A stretch of 48,428 bases of DNA from Rhizobium mayense (GCF_030272705.1 NZ_JARFYM010000040.1:1-48428), one strand, 5' to 3'; numbered from the stretch's first letter, positions 1 through 8,810 are shown. Numbers and translations: made by a program. The notes: a model not told the origin generated them from the sequence alone.

Positions 1-7
1 TCTGCGG

Positions 8-157
8 CCCTGGCGACTGTTCGGGTTCGATGGAACGGTAGATGGAGACCCGGGCTCTCCCACGGGCTTGGTGTCCCTTGGGTCCGGCGGTCTTCCATCA
101 ACCACCGCGCTGCCACTAGTAGCACACACGGACAGGCCTAAGTTACAAGGGCCAGGG
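8..157. ncRNA. candidate structured RNA of about 150 nt, family unresolved
   Basis: No convincing ORF covers this stretch. A 7-bp GC-rich closing pair (CCCTGGC at 8-14 with GCCAGGG at 151-157) encloses about 136 nt with several internal hairpins, for example GCGGT/ACCGC around 88-106 and GGAGA/TCTCC around 45-61. A long interrupted rod closed by its ends, of 150-180 nt, is the general shape of 6S RNA, but I do not recognise the conserved 6S core, and RNase P, SRP and tmRNA signatures are absent. Strand cannot be decided: on the minus strand it would lie just beyond the ndvA terminator, while on the plus strand its promoter would be outside the window. Confidence 0.3.
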
Positions 158-223
158 TGAGGGGCGAGGCACAGGGCTGCTTCGGCATCGTACTTGCCCG
201 ACAAACACTGCACTGTGGGCAAC

Positions 224-256
224 AAAAAAGCCGGGAAAGCATCGCTCTCCCGGCTT
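224..256 (-). terminator. Rho-independent terminator of ndvA
   Basis: Read on the minus strand, a GC-rich hairpin (AAGCCGGGA arm, loop, TCCCGGCTT arm) is followed directly by a run of T. It lies about 25 nt after the ndvA stop codon. Confidence 0.85.
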
Positions 257-281
257 CGATCTTTGGGGCCCTTGTGAAGTA

Positions 282-2060
282 TCAGGCGGCTTCGTTTTCC
301 GTGGCGTGTGCCTTGCGGACTTCTTCGTCCGTCAGGATACCGCTGGCGCGCAGCAGGGCGGCGAAACGGCCGTTGCTCTGGCTGAGCTCGCTGAAGCTGC
401 CGTTTTCGATCACGCGGCCGTTGTCGAGGAAGAGGACGATATCGGCCTCGCGGACCGTCGACAGACGGTGGGCGATGATGAAGGTCGTGCGGTTCTGTCG
501 CAGGTTGTCGATCGCCGCCTTCACCCGGTTTTCGGTCTCCACGTCGAGCGCGCTGGTCGCCTCGTCGAGTACGAGGATCGGCGCATCCTTCAGGATGGCG
601 CGGGCGATGGCGATACGCTGACGCTCACCGCCGGAGAGCTTGTTGCCGCGTTCACCGACCCGGGTCTCGTAGCCGCTTTCGCGATTCTCGATGAAGTCGC
701 TGGCGGCAGCGGCTTCGGCGGCGCGGACCATCTCCTCTTCGGTCGCACCCTCGCGGCCGAGACGGATGTTGTCGCTGATCGAACGGTTGAGCAGCCCGGC
801 ATCCTGGAAGACGGTGGCGATGTAGCGGCGCAGCGACTTACGCGTCACCTTGGTGATGTCGTTGCCGTCGACGAGGATCTGGCCCTCCTGCGGATCGAAG
901 ACACGCTGCAGCAGGTTGACCAGCGTCGTCTTGCCGGCACCGGTCGGGCCGACGATGGCGACCGTCTGGCCGGCCTTCACCGTGAAGTTGATGTTGTGCA
1001 GGCCCTGCGACGTGTTGCCGAAGCCGAAGGACACGTTGCGGAACTCGACCTCGCCCTTGACGTCCTTGATCTCGGCAAGGCCCGCCGGTTCTTCACGGTC
1101 GCGGACGGAATCTTCCAGGGTGTAGAAATCTTCCAGCTTGGCGCGCGCTTCGAAAATCTGGTTGGCGAAGTTGCGCAGCTGTTCCAGGCGGCCGATCAGC
1201 ACGTTGGCGAAGGCGATGAAGGTGATCAGCGCGCCGAGGCTCAAGCTGCCGTTTTGAACGAGCAGCGTACCGATCATCAGGATTGCCATCATCGCGACGG
1301 TCGAGGCCGTGCGGTTCAACGCGCCAGCGAGCGCCCACCAGTCGAGAACCGGATACTGTGCGGCGAGCAGTCGTTCGGTGAAGGACTTCAGCGCCTTGGT
1401 TTCGGCTTCGATGCGGTTATAGCTATGCAGCACGGAAACGTTGCTGATGCTGTCGCTGACATGCGAGAACACGGTGTTATAATGGCTTTCGACCGAGGTC
1501 TGGCCATCCTTCGTCCGGCTCATGACGAGGCGGCCGATGATCCAGTAGAAGACGCCGAGCAGAATGAGAACGGCGGACAGGCGCAGGTCCATGGACATGG
1601 CCGTCGGGATCATCACGACAAGCGCGACTGCCGTCGACAGATGATTGCGCATGAATTCGAGCCACAGGCCGAACAGGGCTTCACAGGCGCGCAGCAGCGT
1701 GTTCAGCGCGCTCGCCGTGCCGCGCTGGCTGTGCCAGGAGAGCGGCATGGAGATGATGCGGCTGAACGCTTCGGTCAGCAGAGATGCGCGACGCCCATGG
1801 GCGAGACGGTCCGCCTCGCGGGAAACCACGATGAACGCCACCGCGCTGAAGACCGCGAAACCTGCCCACAGCATCATGGTCGGTGCCACGGCCTGTTGTT
1901 TGGCGATGGCGTCGAAGATGCGGCCGAACAGGACCGGTTCGTAAATGGTGGTCATCGCCAGTGCGATGTTTGCGATGACAACCATCCACACGCGATATCG
2001 ATACGCGCCAAGGTACTTCAGGGCTCTTGCATAGACTTTGAACAGCGACACGTCGGGCAC
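282..2060 (-). CDS. ndvA: cyclic beta-1,2-glucan export ABC transporter NdvA/ChvA
   Basis: Inner-membrane half-transporter fusing permease and ATPase, 592 aa. The family (NdvA in rhizobia, ChvA in Agrobacterium) exports cyclic beta-1,2-glucan to the periplasm, needed for osmotic adaptation and for root attachment or nodule invasion. Residues 1-300 form an exporter-type transmembrane domain. The nucleotide-binding domain shows Walker A GPTGAGKT at 371-378, Q-loop VFQDAG at 417-422, signature LSGGE at 475-479, Walker B ILVLDE at 495-500 and the switch His at 531. The sequence resembles S. meliloti NdvA closely as I remember it, including SMPLSWHSQRGT and the C-terminal SGILTDEEVRK. The ATG at 2060 adds about three residues relative to S. 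meliloti. It is divergent from expR with its own terminator. Very sure. Confidence 0.97.
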   Translation of the reverse strand: MPDVSLFKVYARALKYLGAYRYRVWMVVIANIALAMTTIYEPVLFGRIFDAIAKQQAVAPTMMLWAGFAVFSAVAFIVVSREADRLAHGRRASLLTEAFSRIISMPLSWHSQRGTASALNTLLRACEALFGLWLEFMRNHLSTAVALVVMIPTAMSMDLRLSAVLILLGVFYWIIGRLVMSRTKDGQTSVESHYNTVFSHVSDSISNVSVLHSYNRIEAETKALKSFTERLLAAQYPVLDWWALAGALNRTASTVAMMAILMIGTLLVQNGSLSLGALITFIAFANVLIGRLEQLRNFANQIFEARAKLEDFYTLEDSVRDREEPAGLAEIKDVKGEVEFRNVSFGFGNTSQGLHNINFTVKAGQTVAIVGPTGAGKTTLVNLLQRVFDPQEGQILVDGNDITKVTRKSLRRYIATVFQDAGLLNRSISDNIRLGREGATEEEMVRAAEAAAASDFIENRESGYETRVGERGNKLSGGERQRIAIARAILKDAPILVLDEATSALDVETENRVKAAIDNLRQNRTTFIIAHRLSTVREADIVLFLDNGRVIENGSFSELSQSNGRFAALLRASGILTDEEVRKAHATENEAA

Positions 2061-2418
2061 CCTCTGTGCATTCGCAAAATTAGGAATGCTGGATGCTACA
2101 GATTGCTACCTGAACCGGCGATTAACGGATTCTGACACTGTTTTTTCAGGCGAATTTTTATGCGTTTCGCCCAAATCAGCAACGGCGTTCAAGCGGCCGT
2201 CCGAGAACTGTGACAGTTTGCGAATAGTTGATGCATTGGCATTGTCGCGCGCCGATGCGATTGCTATTTAGGGTTGATATACAAAATTTTCGCCAAAAAC
2301 GCTCAATTTGATTTCGATCCAAGCATGTTTGCCCGCATCAAGCCGCGTCGGAGGCAAAGCGGATCATGATAGAGGCATCAGCTGACGAACAACCAGGCTT
2401 CCAAGCCAGGGGGTGCAT
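2061..2418. promoter_or_regulatory. divergent ndvA/expR control region
   Basis: This 358-bp gap lies between the start codons of ndvA and expR and must hold both promoters. It contains AT-rich tracts (for example 2140-2165 and 2270-2315) but I could not pick out a clear -35/-10 pair or a convincing inverted repeat. No coding sequence is supported. Confidence 0.4.
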
Positions 2419-3159
2419 GTGAATATTCATTCCTTAATACAATTGCTTGTGGTTATTGAAGAATGCAAGCTTGCCAAGAATGTTGTCGCGGAGCTGGAAC
2501 AGGTGCTCCGGTCCTATCGCTTCGATTATTATGGGCTGATAAGGGCGCCGCGACCGAATATCGAGCCTATGAATCTCGTGCTTGCCGGACGCTGGCCGGA
2601 CAAATGGCCGGTCACCTATGTTGCCAAGAAATACATCCTGATCGATCCCACCATCCGCTATCTCGGCCGCGCGCAGCGACCTTTCCGCTGGCGGGATGCC
2701 GTGGTGGCAATGAAGGGCGATCCGCTCCGCCGGCGTATGGAACAGATGATGGCCGATGCGCGTGCCAACGGACTGATCGACGGCTATATCTTTCCCATCC
2801 ACGGGCGCAGCGGTCTGCTCGGCAATATGACGATCGGCGGCAATGTGATCGATCTGTCGCCAGTCGAAATCTCTCTCTTTGATGCCGTGGCGAAGAAAGC
2901 CTTCTGGCGGCTTCTGGAGCTGCGCGATGAAGCGCGATCTCTGGAAGAGGCCTCCAAAACCGACCTCAAGCTGACCAAGCGCGAGATGGAGGTGCTGAAC
3001 CATCTGGCAGAAGGCATGACCTCAATCGAGATCAGCCGGACGCTCAAAATCTCAAATCACACCGTCGATTGGTACATGAACAGCATTCAGGATAAACTGA
3101 ATGCAAAGAACCGGCAGCACATCGTTGCTATAGCTTTTAGAAATGGACTTATTCCGTAA
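2419..3159 (+). CDS. expR: LuxR-family quorum-sensing regulator, ExpR type
   Basis: Transcription factor of about 246 aa with an N-terminal autoinducer-binding domain (about 10-165) and a C-terminal GerE/LuxR helix-turn-helix (about 182-246, beginning LTKREMEVLNHL). The acyl-homoserine-lactone contacts defined in TraR are present at exactly TraR spacing: Trp63, Tyr67, Asp76-Pro77 and Trp91. No luxI-type synthase lies nearby, so it is a LuxR 'solo'. Its place between ndvA and pyc is that of expR in S. meliloti, where ExpR controls exopolysaccharide II and motility; R. leguminosarum also has an ExpR linked to the cin system. The GTG at 2419 is chosen over the GTG at 2413 because AGGGGG at 2408-2413 sits at normal distance and the protein then starts MNIHSLIQLL, like known ExpR. 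Target genes here are not shown by the sequence. Confidence 0.9.
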   Translation: MNIHSLIQLLVVIEECKLAKNVVAELEQVLRSYRFDYYGLIRAPRPNIEPMNLVLAGRWPDKWPVTYVAKKYILIDPTIRYLGRAQRPFRWRDAVVAMKGDPLRRRMEQMMADARANGLIDGYIFPIHGRSGLLGNMTIGGNVIDLSPVEISLFDAVAKKAFWRLLELRDEARSLEEASKTDLKLTKREMEVLNHLAEGMTSIEISRTLKISNHTVDWYMNSIQDKLNAKNRQHIVAIAFRNGLIP

Positions 3160-3196
3160 CGGCAACAATTTTGGTTTCCGGCGCCGTAGGAAATTG

Positions 3197-3217
3197 AACT
3201 TCTTGTGACAAGAAGTT
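3197..3217. promoter_or_regulatory. 21-bp perfect palindrome upstream of pyc
   Basis: Arms AACTTCTTGT and ACAAGAAGTT flank a single central G, giving 10 paired positions on each side. It lies 37 nt after expR and 57 nt before the pyc start. It has no T-tract after it, so an operator (dimeric regulator site) is more likely than a terminator. The binding protein is unknown. Confidence 0.5.
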
Positions 3218-3273
3218 AAGAATTCTCTTCGCGGGTGCAGCATTGCCCGTTTCAATGCCGTGAGGAGAGCGCA

Positions 3274-6200
3274 TTGCCTATTTCCAAAATCCTGGTTGCC
3301 AACCGTTCCGAGATTGCTATCCGCGTTTTTCGCGCGGCCAATGAGCTCGGCATAAAAACAGTCGCCATCTGGGCCGAGGAAGACAAACTCGCGCTGCATC
3401 GCTTCAAGGCCGACGAAAGCTATCAGGTCGGTCGCGGCCCGCATCTTGCCCGTGATCTCGGGCCGATCGAGAGTTATCTGTCGATCGACGAAATTATCCG
3501 CGTCGCCAAGCTGTCCGGCGCCGACGCCATCCATCCTGGCTATGGCCTTTTGTCGGAAAGCCCGGAATTCGTCGATGCCTGCGATGCCGCGGGCATCACC
3601 TTTATCGGCCCCAGGGCCGATACGATGCGCCAGCTTGGCAACAAGGTCGCGGCCCGCAATCTGGCGATTTCCGTCGGTGTTCCGGTCGTGCCGGCCACCG
3701 AGCCCTTGCCGGATGACATGAAGGAAGTTGCGCGGATGGCCGAGGAGATCGGCTATCCGGTCATGCTCAAAGCCTCCTGGGGCGGCGGCGGTCGCGGCAT
3801 GCGCGCCATCCGCTCCGAGGCCGATCTCGCCAAGGAAGTGACGGAAGCCAAGCGCGAGGCGAAGGCCGCCTTCGGCAAGGACGAGGTCTATCTCGAAAAG
3901 CTGGTCGAGCGCGCCCGCCACGTGGAAAGCCAGATCCTCGGCGATACGCACGGCAATGTTGTGCATCTCTTCGAGCGCGACTGTTCTGTCCAGCGCCGCA
4001 ACCAGAAGGTTGTCGAGCGCGCACCGGCGCCTTATCTCACCGAAGCGCAGCGGCAGGAACTGGCCGCTTATTCACTGAAGATCGCGGGCGCAACCAACTA
4101 TGTCGGCGCCGGCACCGTCGAATATCTGATGGATGCCGATACCGGCAAATTCTACTTCATCGAAGTCAACCCGCGCATCCAGGTCGAGCATACCGTGACG
4201 GAAGTCGTGACCGGCATCGACATCGTCAAGGCGCAGATCCATATCCTCGACGGTTTCGCCATTGGCACGCCGGAATCGGGCGTGCCGAAGCAGGAGGATA
4301 TCCACCTCAACGGCCATGCCCTGCAATGCCGCGTCACCACCGAAGACCCGGAACATAATTTCATTCCCGATTATGGTCGCATCACCGCTTACCGTTCGGC
4401 CGCCGGTTTCGGCATTCGTCTCGATGGCGGCACGGCCTATACCGGAGCGATCATCACCCGCTTTTACGATCCGCTGCTGGTCAAGGTGACGGCCTGGGCC
4501 TCGACGCCTTCGGAGGCGATCGCTCGCATGGACCGCGCGCTGCGCGAATTCCGCATCCGCGGCGTGGCGACGAACCTCACCTTCCTCGAAGCGATCATCA
4601 CCCATCCGAAATTCCGCGATAACAGCTATACGACCCGCTTCATCGATACGACGCCGGAGCTGTTCCAGCAGGTCAAGCGCCAGGACCGCGCCACCAAACT
4701 GCTGACCTACCTTGCCGATGTCACCGTCAACGGCCATCCGGAGGCCCGCGGCCGGCCGGCGCCGTCGCCGAAGGCGGCCGAGCCGGTATTGCCCTATATC
4801 GACGGCAAGGTTCCGGATGGCAGCAAGCAGCGGCTCGACAAGCTCGGTCCGCAGAAATTCGCCGAGTGGATGCGCGATGAAAAGCGCGTGCTGATGACCG
4901 ACACGACGATGCGCGACGGCCATCAATCGCTGCTCGCCACCCGCATGCGCACCTTCGATATTGCCCGGGTTGCCGGCACCTATGCGCGCGCTCTGCCGCA
5001 ATTGCTGTCGCTGGAATGCTGGGGCGGCGCCACCTTCGACGTCTCCATGCGCTTCCTCACCGAGGACCCGTGGGAACGCCTGTCGCTGATCCGCGAGGGC
5101 GCGCCGAACCTGCTCCTGCAGATGCTGCTGCGCGGCGCCAATGGCGTCGGCTACACCAATTATCCCGACAATGTCGTCAAATACTTCGTCCGGCAGGCGG
5201 CCAAGGGCGGCATCGACCTGTTCCGCGTTTTCGACTGCCTGAACTGGGTCGAGAACATGCGCGTGTCGATGGACGCGGTTGCCGAGGAGAACAAGCTCTG
5301 CGAAGCCGCGATCTGCTATACAGGCGATATCCTCAATTCCGCCCGTCCGAAATATGACCTGAAATATTATACCGATCTGGCCGTCGAGCTTGAAAAGGCG
5401 GGCGCTCATATCATCGCGCTGAAGGACATGGCCGGCCTCTTGAAGCCGGCTGCGGCCAAGGTGCTTTTCAAGGCGCTGCGCGAGGCGACCGGCTTGCCGA
5501 TCCATTTCCACACGCATGACACCTCGGGCATCGCAGCCGCAACGGTCCTGGCTGCCGTGGACGCCGGCGTCGACGCCGTCGATGCGGCGATGGATGCGCT
5601 GTCAGGCAACACGTCGCAGCCTTGCCTCGGCTCGATCGTCGAGGCGCTGAAGGGCACGGAGCGTGATCCGGGCCTCGATCCCGAATGGATCCGCCGCATC
5701 TCCTTCTATTGGGAAGCGGTGCGCCATCAGTATGCCGCCTTCGAAAGCGATCTCAAGGGACCAGCCTCGGAAGTCTACCTGCACGAAATGCCGGGCGGCC
5801 AGTTCACCAACCTCAAGGAACAGGCCCGCTCGCTTGGCCTCGAGACCCGCTGGCATCAGGTGGCGCAAGCGTATGCCGACGCCAATCAGATGTTCGGCGA
5901 TATCGTCAAGGTGACGCCGTCTTCCAAGGTGGTCGGCGACATGGCGCTGATGATGGTGAGCCAGGACCTGACCGTTGCCGATGTTGAGAACCCGGCTAGG
6001 GATATCGCCTTCCCCGACTCTGTCGTCTCGATGCTCAAGGGCGATCTCGGTCAGCCGCCGTCCGGATGGCCGCAGGCGTTGCAGAAGAAGGCGCTGAAGG
6101 GCGACAAGCCCTATACGGTGCGCCCGGGCTCGCTGCTGGCCGAAGCCGATCTCGATGCCGAGCGCAAGGCGATCGAGACCAAGCTGGAGCGGAAGGTCGA

Positions 6201-6735
6201 CGACTTCGAGTTCGCCTCCTACCTAATGTATCCGAAGGTCTTCACCGACTATGCCCTGGTCGCCGATACGTACGGCCCCGTCTCTGTGCTGCCGACGCCC
6301 GCCTATTTCTACGGTCTGAAGGAAGGCGGCGAGCTCTTTGCCGAGATCGAGAAGGGCAAGACGCTCGTCGTCGTCAACCAGGCGATGACGGCGACCGACG
6401 ACAAGGGCATGGTAACGGTGTTCTTCGAGCTCAACGGCCAGCCGCGCCGCATCAAGGTGCCGGATCGCGCCCATGGCGCCACCGGCAGCGCCATCCGCCG
6501 CAAGGCCGAGGCGGGCAATACCGCCCATGTCGGCGCGCCGATGCCGGGTGTCATCTCCACGGTCTTCGTCTCGCCCGGCCAGGCGATCAAGGCCGGCGAC
6601 GTGCTGGTGTCCATCGAAGCGATGAAGATGGAAACGGCGCTGCATGCGGAAAAGGACGGGACAATCGCCGAAGTCCTGGTCCGCGCCGGCGATCAGATCG
6701 ACGCCAAGGATCTGCTGGTGGTTTACGGGGCTTGA
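3274..6735 (+). CDS. pyc: pyruvate carboxylase
   Basis: Biotin enzyme of 1153 aa that carboxylates pyruvate to oxaloacetate with ATP and bicarbonate, the anaplerotic step feeding the TCA cycle and gluconeogenesis. Domains in order: biotin carboxylase with ATP-grasp loop GGGGRG at about 170-175; carboxyltransferase beginning DTTMRDGHQS at about 542; and a C-terminal biotin carrier with EAMKMET, the biotinylated lysine being about Lys1118. Single-chain alpha4-type length is normal. The TTG at 3274 is chosen because GAGGAG at 3262-3267 precedes it by 6 nt and the product then starts MPISKILVANR as in other rhizobia; an in-frame ATG at 3235 lacks this support. A perfect palindrome at 3197-3217 may be its operator. 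Confidence 0.97.
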   Translation: MPISKILVANRSEIAIRVFRAANELGIKTVAIWAEEDKLALHRFKADESYQVGRGPHLARDLGPIESYLSIDEIIRVAKLSGADAIHPGYGLLSESPEFVDACDAAGITFIGPRADTMRQLGNKVAARNLAISVGVPVVPATEPLPDDMKEVARMAEEIGYPVMLKASWGGGGRGMRAIRSEADLAKEVTEAKREAKAAFGKDEVYLEKLVERARHVESQILGDTHGNVVHLFERDCSVQRRNQKVVERAPAPYLTEAQRQELAAYSLKIAGATNYVGAGTVEYLMDADTGKFYFIEVNPRIQVEHTVTEVVTGIDIVKAQIHILDGFAIGTPESGVPKQEDIHLNGHALQCRVTTEDPEHNFIPDYGRITAYRSAAGFGIRLDGGTAYTGAIITRFYDPLLVKVTAWASTPSEAIARMDRALREFRIRGVATNLTFLEAIITHPKFRDNSYTTRFIDTTPELFQQVKRQDRATKLLTYLADVTVNGHPEARGRPAPSPKAAEPVLPYIDGKVPDGSKQRLDKLGPQKFAEWMRDEKRVLMTDTTMRDGHQSLLATRMRTFDIARVAGTYARALPQLLSLECWGGATFDVSMRFLTEDPWERLSLIREGAPNLLLQMLLRGANGVGYTNYPDNVVKYFVRQAAKGGIDLFRVFDCLNWVENMRVSMDAVAEENKLCEAAICYTGDILNSARPKYDLKYYTDLAVELEKAGAHIIALKDMAGLLKPAAAKVLFKALREATGLPIHFHTHDTSGIAAATVLAAVDAGVDAVDAAMDALSGNTSQPCLGSIVEALKGTERDPGLDPEWIRRISFYWEAVRHQYAAFESDLKGPASEVYLHEMPGGQFTNLKEQARSLGLETRWHQVAQAYADANQMFGDIVKVTPSSKVVGDMALMMVSQDLTVADVENPARDIAFPDSVVSMLKGDLGQPPSGWPQALQKKALKGDKPYTVRPGSLLAEADLDAERKAIETKLERKVDDFEFASYLMYPKVFTDYALVADTYGPVSVLPTPAYFYGLKEGGELFAEIEKGKTLVVVNQAMTATDDKGMVTVFFELNGQPRRIKVPDRAHGATGSAIRRKAEAGNTAHVGAPMPGVISTVFVSPGQAIKAGDVLVSIEAMKMETALHAEKDGTIAEVLVRAGDQIDAKDLLVVYGA

Positions 6736-6751
6736 GCACCCATTGAGAAAC

Positions 6752-6787
6752 AAGGAGGGGCGGCTCTTGCGGCCCGCCCCTTCCTTG
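6752..6787. terminator. hairpin between convergent pyc and GNAT gene
   Basis: AAGGAGGGGCGG pairs with a CCGCCCCTTCCTT arm across a short loop. It lies 17 nt after the pyc stop and 30 nt after the end of the opposing gene, so it probably serves both. T-tracts are weak. Confidence 0.6.
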
Positions 6788-6816
6788 CGTGAAATTTTGC
6801 GCCGGCGCGTCGTGCG

Positions 6817-7275
6817 CTATCCGACCGATTTGCGCATGTGAACAATAAAGCTGCCCTTGAACGGCTCCTCGCGGTCAATCTCGTAGCCGGTCTTCAGGTA
6901 AAGTTGGACGTTTTCGGCAAAGCGCTTGTTGGTGTAGAGGCGGATTTCCCTGTGTCCCAGCGAGGTCGCGACGTCCTCGGCATGGGCGAGCAGCTTTCGG
7001 CCAAGGCCCCGGCCTTGATAGGCGGGTAACACGGCCACGTTCTCGATCAGCAGATGGTCGGCTTGCGGGATCATTTCAATCAGCGCGGCGAGAGCGCCGT
7101 CGATATCGAGTAGGTCGATGCGGTGGCTGCGGACGGCCTCGGCATAGTCGGCGGTCATCGGAAGCGGCTCGCGCCCGATTAAGGGCACCCATTTCGAATA
7201 GGCTTCCCGTGTCAGGGAGCGAATGGCTTGGACGTCTTCCATGGTTGCCGTCCGCAGCAAGAAGGGTTGGCTCAT
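6817..7275 (-). CDS. GNAT family N-acetyltransferase
   Basis: Cytoplasmic acetyl-CoA-dependent acyltransferase, 152 aa, of unknown substrate. The acetyl-CoA-binding motif A is clear (VLPAYQGRGLGRKLL, about 82-96, with Q-x-x-G-x-G), followed by the motif B region with YLKTGYE near the C-terminus. Start chosen at the ATG (MSQPFLLR), preceded by AGGTGGGG about 8 nt upstream; a GTG five codons earlier (7290) is possible. It lies about 40 bp downstream of the amino acid ABC operon on the same strand and may be co-transcribed, but this does not reveal its substrate. Confidence 0.85.
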   Translation of the reverse strand: MSQPFLLRTATMEDVQAIRSLTREAYSKWVPLIGREPLPMTADYAEAVRSHRIDLLDIDGALAALIEMIPQADHLLIENVAVLPAYQGRGLGRKLLAHAEDVATSLGHREIRLYTNKRFAENVQLYLKTGYEIDREEPFKGSFIVHMRKSVG

Positions 7276-7315
7276 TCTATCGATCCCCACCTATCTCCGG
7301 CCAGAAGTGCCGCAA

Positions 7316-8077
7316 TCAGATATCGTAGCTGTGCCCCGCATTCAGCGTCGAGATGAACTGCTTCGTCCGCTCCTGCGTCGGCGCGCCGAAGATGCTGCGG
7401 GAGGGGCCGGTTTCGACGATGTTACCGGCCTCGAGGAAGACGACGCTGGTGGCGATCTTCGAGGCGAGGCGCAGGTCATGGGTTGCCATCACCATGGTCG
7501 TGCCTTCATTGGCGAGCTTTCCGAGAACGTCGACGACTTCAGCGGCGAGTTCCGGATCGAGTGCCGAGGTCGGCTCGTCACAGAGAAGAACACGAGGCGA
7601 GGGGGCAAGCGCGCGAGCGATCGCCACTCGCTGCTGCTGTCCGCCTGACAGCGTCGAGGGCCAGGCGTCCATCTTGTGCGCCATGCCGACCTTGGTCAAA
7701 AGCTCGACTGCGCGGTTACGGGCCCTTTCGGCTGGCCAGCGCAGTACGGTCACCAGGCCTTCCATAACGTTCTGAATTGCCGTCTGGTGCGGAAAGAGCT
7801 GGAAATTCTGGAAGACCATGCCGGTCTGCCGGCGGATCTTCTGGATGTCCCGCCAGCCGGTCTTCTTGCCTGGCGCGAAAGTGATCGTCTCGCCGCCGAT
7901 ACGGATCATGCCTGCTGTCGGGATTTCCAGAAGGTTGATACAGCGCAGCAACGTGCTCTTGCCGCCGCCGGACGGGCCGACGAGCGCGGTCACAGTGCCT
8001 TCGGGGATCAGCAGGCTGATGTCTTTCAGGATGACGTTGTCGCCGAAGCGTTTTTCGATATGCGAGAGCTCGATCAT
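7316..8077 (-). CDS. polar amino acid ABC transporter, ATP-binding protein
   Basis: ATPase of 253 aa for the uptake system formed with the next two genes. Walker A GPSGGGKST at 34-42, Q-loop VFQNFQLFPH at about 88-97 (typical of the HisP/GlnQ class), signature LSGGQ at 143-147, Walker B VLLCDE at 163-168, and switch His in MATHDLR. Its ATG overlaps the stop of the permease gene by four bases (ATGA at 8074-8077), indicating translational coupling. The substrate class is polar amino acids from family similarity; the exact amino acid cannot be read from the ATPase. Confidence 0.93.
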   Translation of the reverse strand: MIELSHIEKRFGDNVILKDISLLIPEGTVTALVGPSGGGKSTLLRCINLLEIPTAGMIRIGGETITFAPGKKTGWRDIQKIRRQTGMVFQNFQLFPHQTAIQNVMEGLVTVLRWPAERARNRAVELLTKVGMAHKMDAWPSTLSGGQQQRVAIARALAPSPRVLLCDEPTSALDPELAAEVVDVLGKLANEGTTMVMATHDLRLASKIATSVVFLEAGNIVETGPSRSIFGAPTQERTKQFISTLNAGHSYDI

Positions 8078-8757
8078 GTCCGTGCCTCCTCCAGCGCGCC
8101 GCCATAGCGGGCGAAACGGCGTTCGAGAGAGACCTGCAGAGACGACAGGAAGGAACTCATGACCAGATAGATCAGGGCTGCTTGGATATAAAGGATCAGC
8201 GGCTCATAGGTCGTCGCCACGATGCGCTGCGCGGCCTGGAACAGTTCCGGCACTGTGATTGCCGCAGCAAGCGAGGTGTCCTTGACGAGCGAGATGAAGG
8301 TGTTCGACAGCGGCGGCACGGCGACGCGCGCGGCCTGCGGCAGAATGGTGCGGTTCATCGCCTGTCGCCAGCTCATGCCGATGGAGTAGGCCGCTTCCCA
8401 TTGGCCCTTCGGAACCGAGGAGATAACGGCGCGGATGATCTCGGAGGTATAGGCGCCGACGCTCAGCGTGAAACCGATGACGGCGGCGGGAAAGGCGTCG
8501 AGCAGGATGCCGAGGCTCGGCAGACCGTAGAAGATGACGAAAAGCTGCACCAGAAGCGGCGTACCGCGGATCACCCAGACATAGAAGCGCGCGATGGCAG
8601 CGAGCGGCCGCGGGCCGAAAAGCCGCGTAACGGCGGTGAGCAGGCCGAGCAGCAAGCCGAGAACGAAAGTGATCAAGGTGAGCGGGATGGTGAAGACGAG
8701 TCCCGCCCATAACAGCGAGCCCAGTGAGTCCCACATCAATTGCAACCAGTGCTGCAC
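8074..8757 (-). CDS. polar amino acid ABC transporter, permease
   Basis: Inner-membrane permease of 227 aa of the HisM/GlnP family with about five hydrophobic segments. The EAA loop that docks to the ATPase is visible as QWEAAYSIGMSW followed by ILPQAARVAVPPLSN (about 125-160). Only one permease gene is present, so it probably acts as a homodimer. It overlaps the ATPase gene by ATGA and is separated from the binding-protein gene by 81 nt containing a strong hairpin. Confidence 0.93.
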   Translation of the reverse strand: MQHWLQLMWDSLGSLLWAGLVFTIPLTLITFVLGLLLGLLTAVTRLFGPRPLAAIARFYVWVIRGTPLLVQLFVIFYGLPSLGILLDAFPAAVIGFTLSVGAYTSEIIRAVISSVPKGQWEAAYSIGMSWRQAMNRTILPQAARVAVPPLSNTFISLVKDTSLAAAITVPELFQAAQRIVATTYEPLILYIQAALIYLVMSSFLSSLQVSLERRFARYGGALEEART

Positions 8758-8782
8758 GGAGAAGCGGCCTTTCGATAAGAGA

Positions 8783-8810
8783 ATGCGTCCGGAAAGGATT
8801 CCGGACGCAT
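8783..8810 (-). terminator. intercistronic stem-loop between binding protein and permease genes
   Basis: A perfect 12-bp stem (ATGCGTCCGGAA with TTCCGGACGCAT) closes a 4-nt loop. On the operon (minus) strand no T-run follows, so it is more likely to stabilise the upstream binding-protein message or to attenuate than to terminate fully. T-run polarity would suit plus-strand transcription, where no gene is present. Confidence 0.6.

Noticed and set aside
1..160. RNase P, SRP or tmRNA gene
   Set aside because: Conserved signatures (GAGGAAAGTCC of RNase P, the SRP GGAA tetraloop helix, the tmRNA tag frame) are absent on both strands.
306..2135. 609-aa open frame antisense to ndvA
   Set aside because: Shadow of a high-GC gene: no ribosome site, Asp/Arg/Ala-skewed composition, and the opposite strand encodes a clear NdvA.
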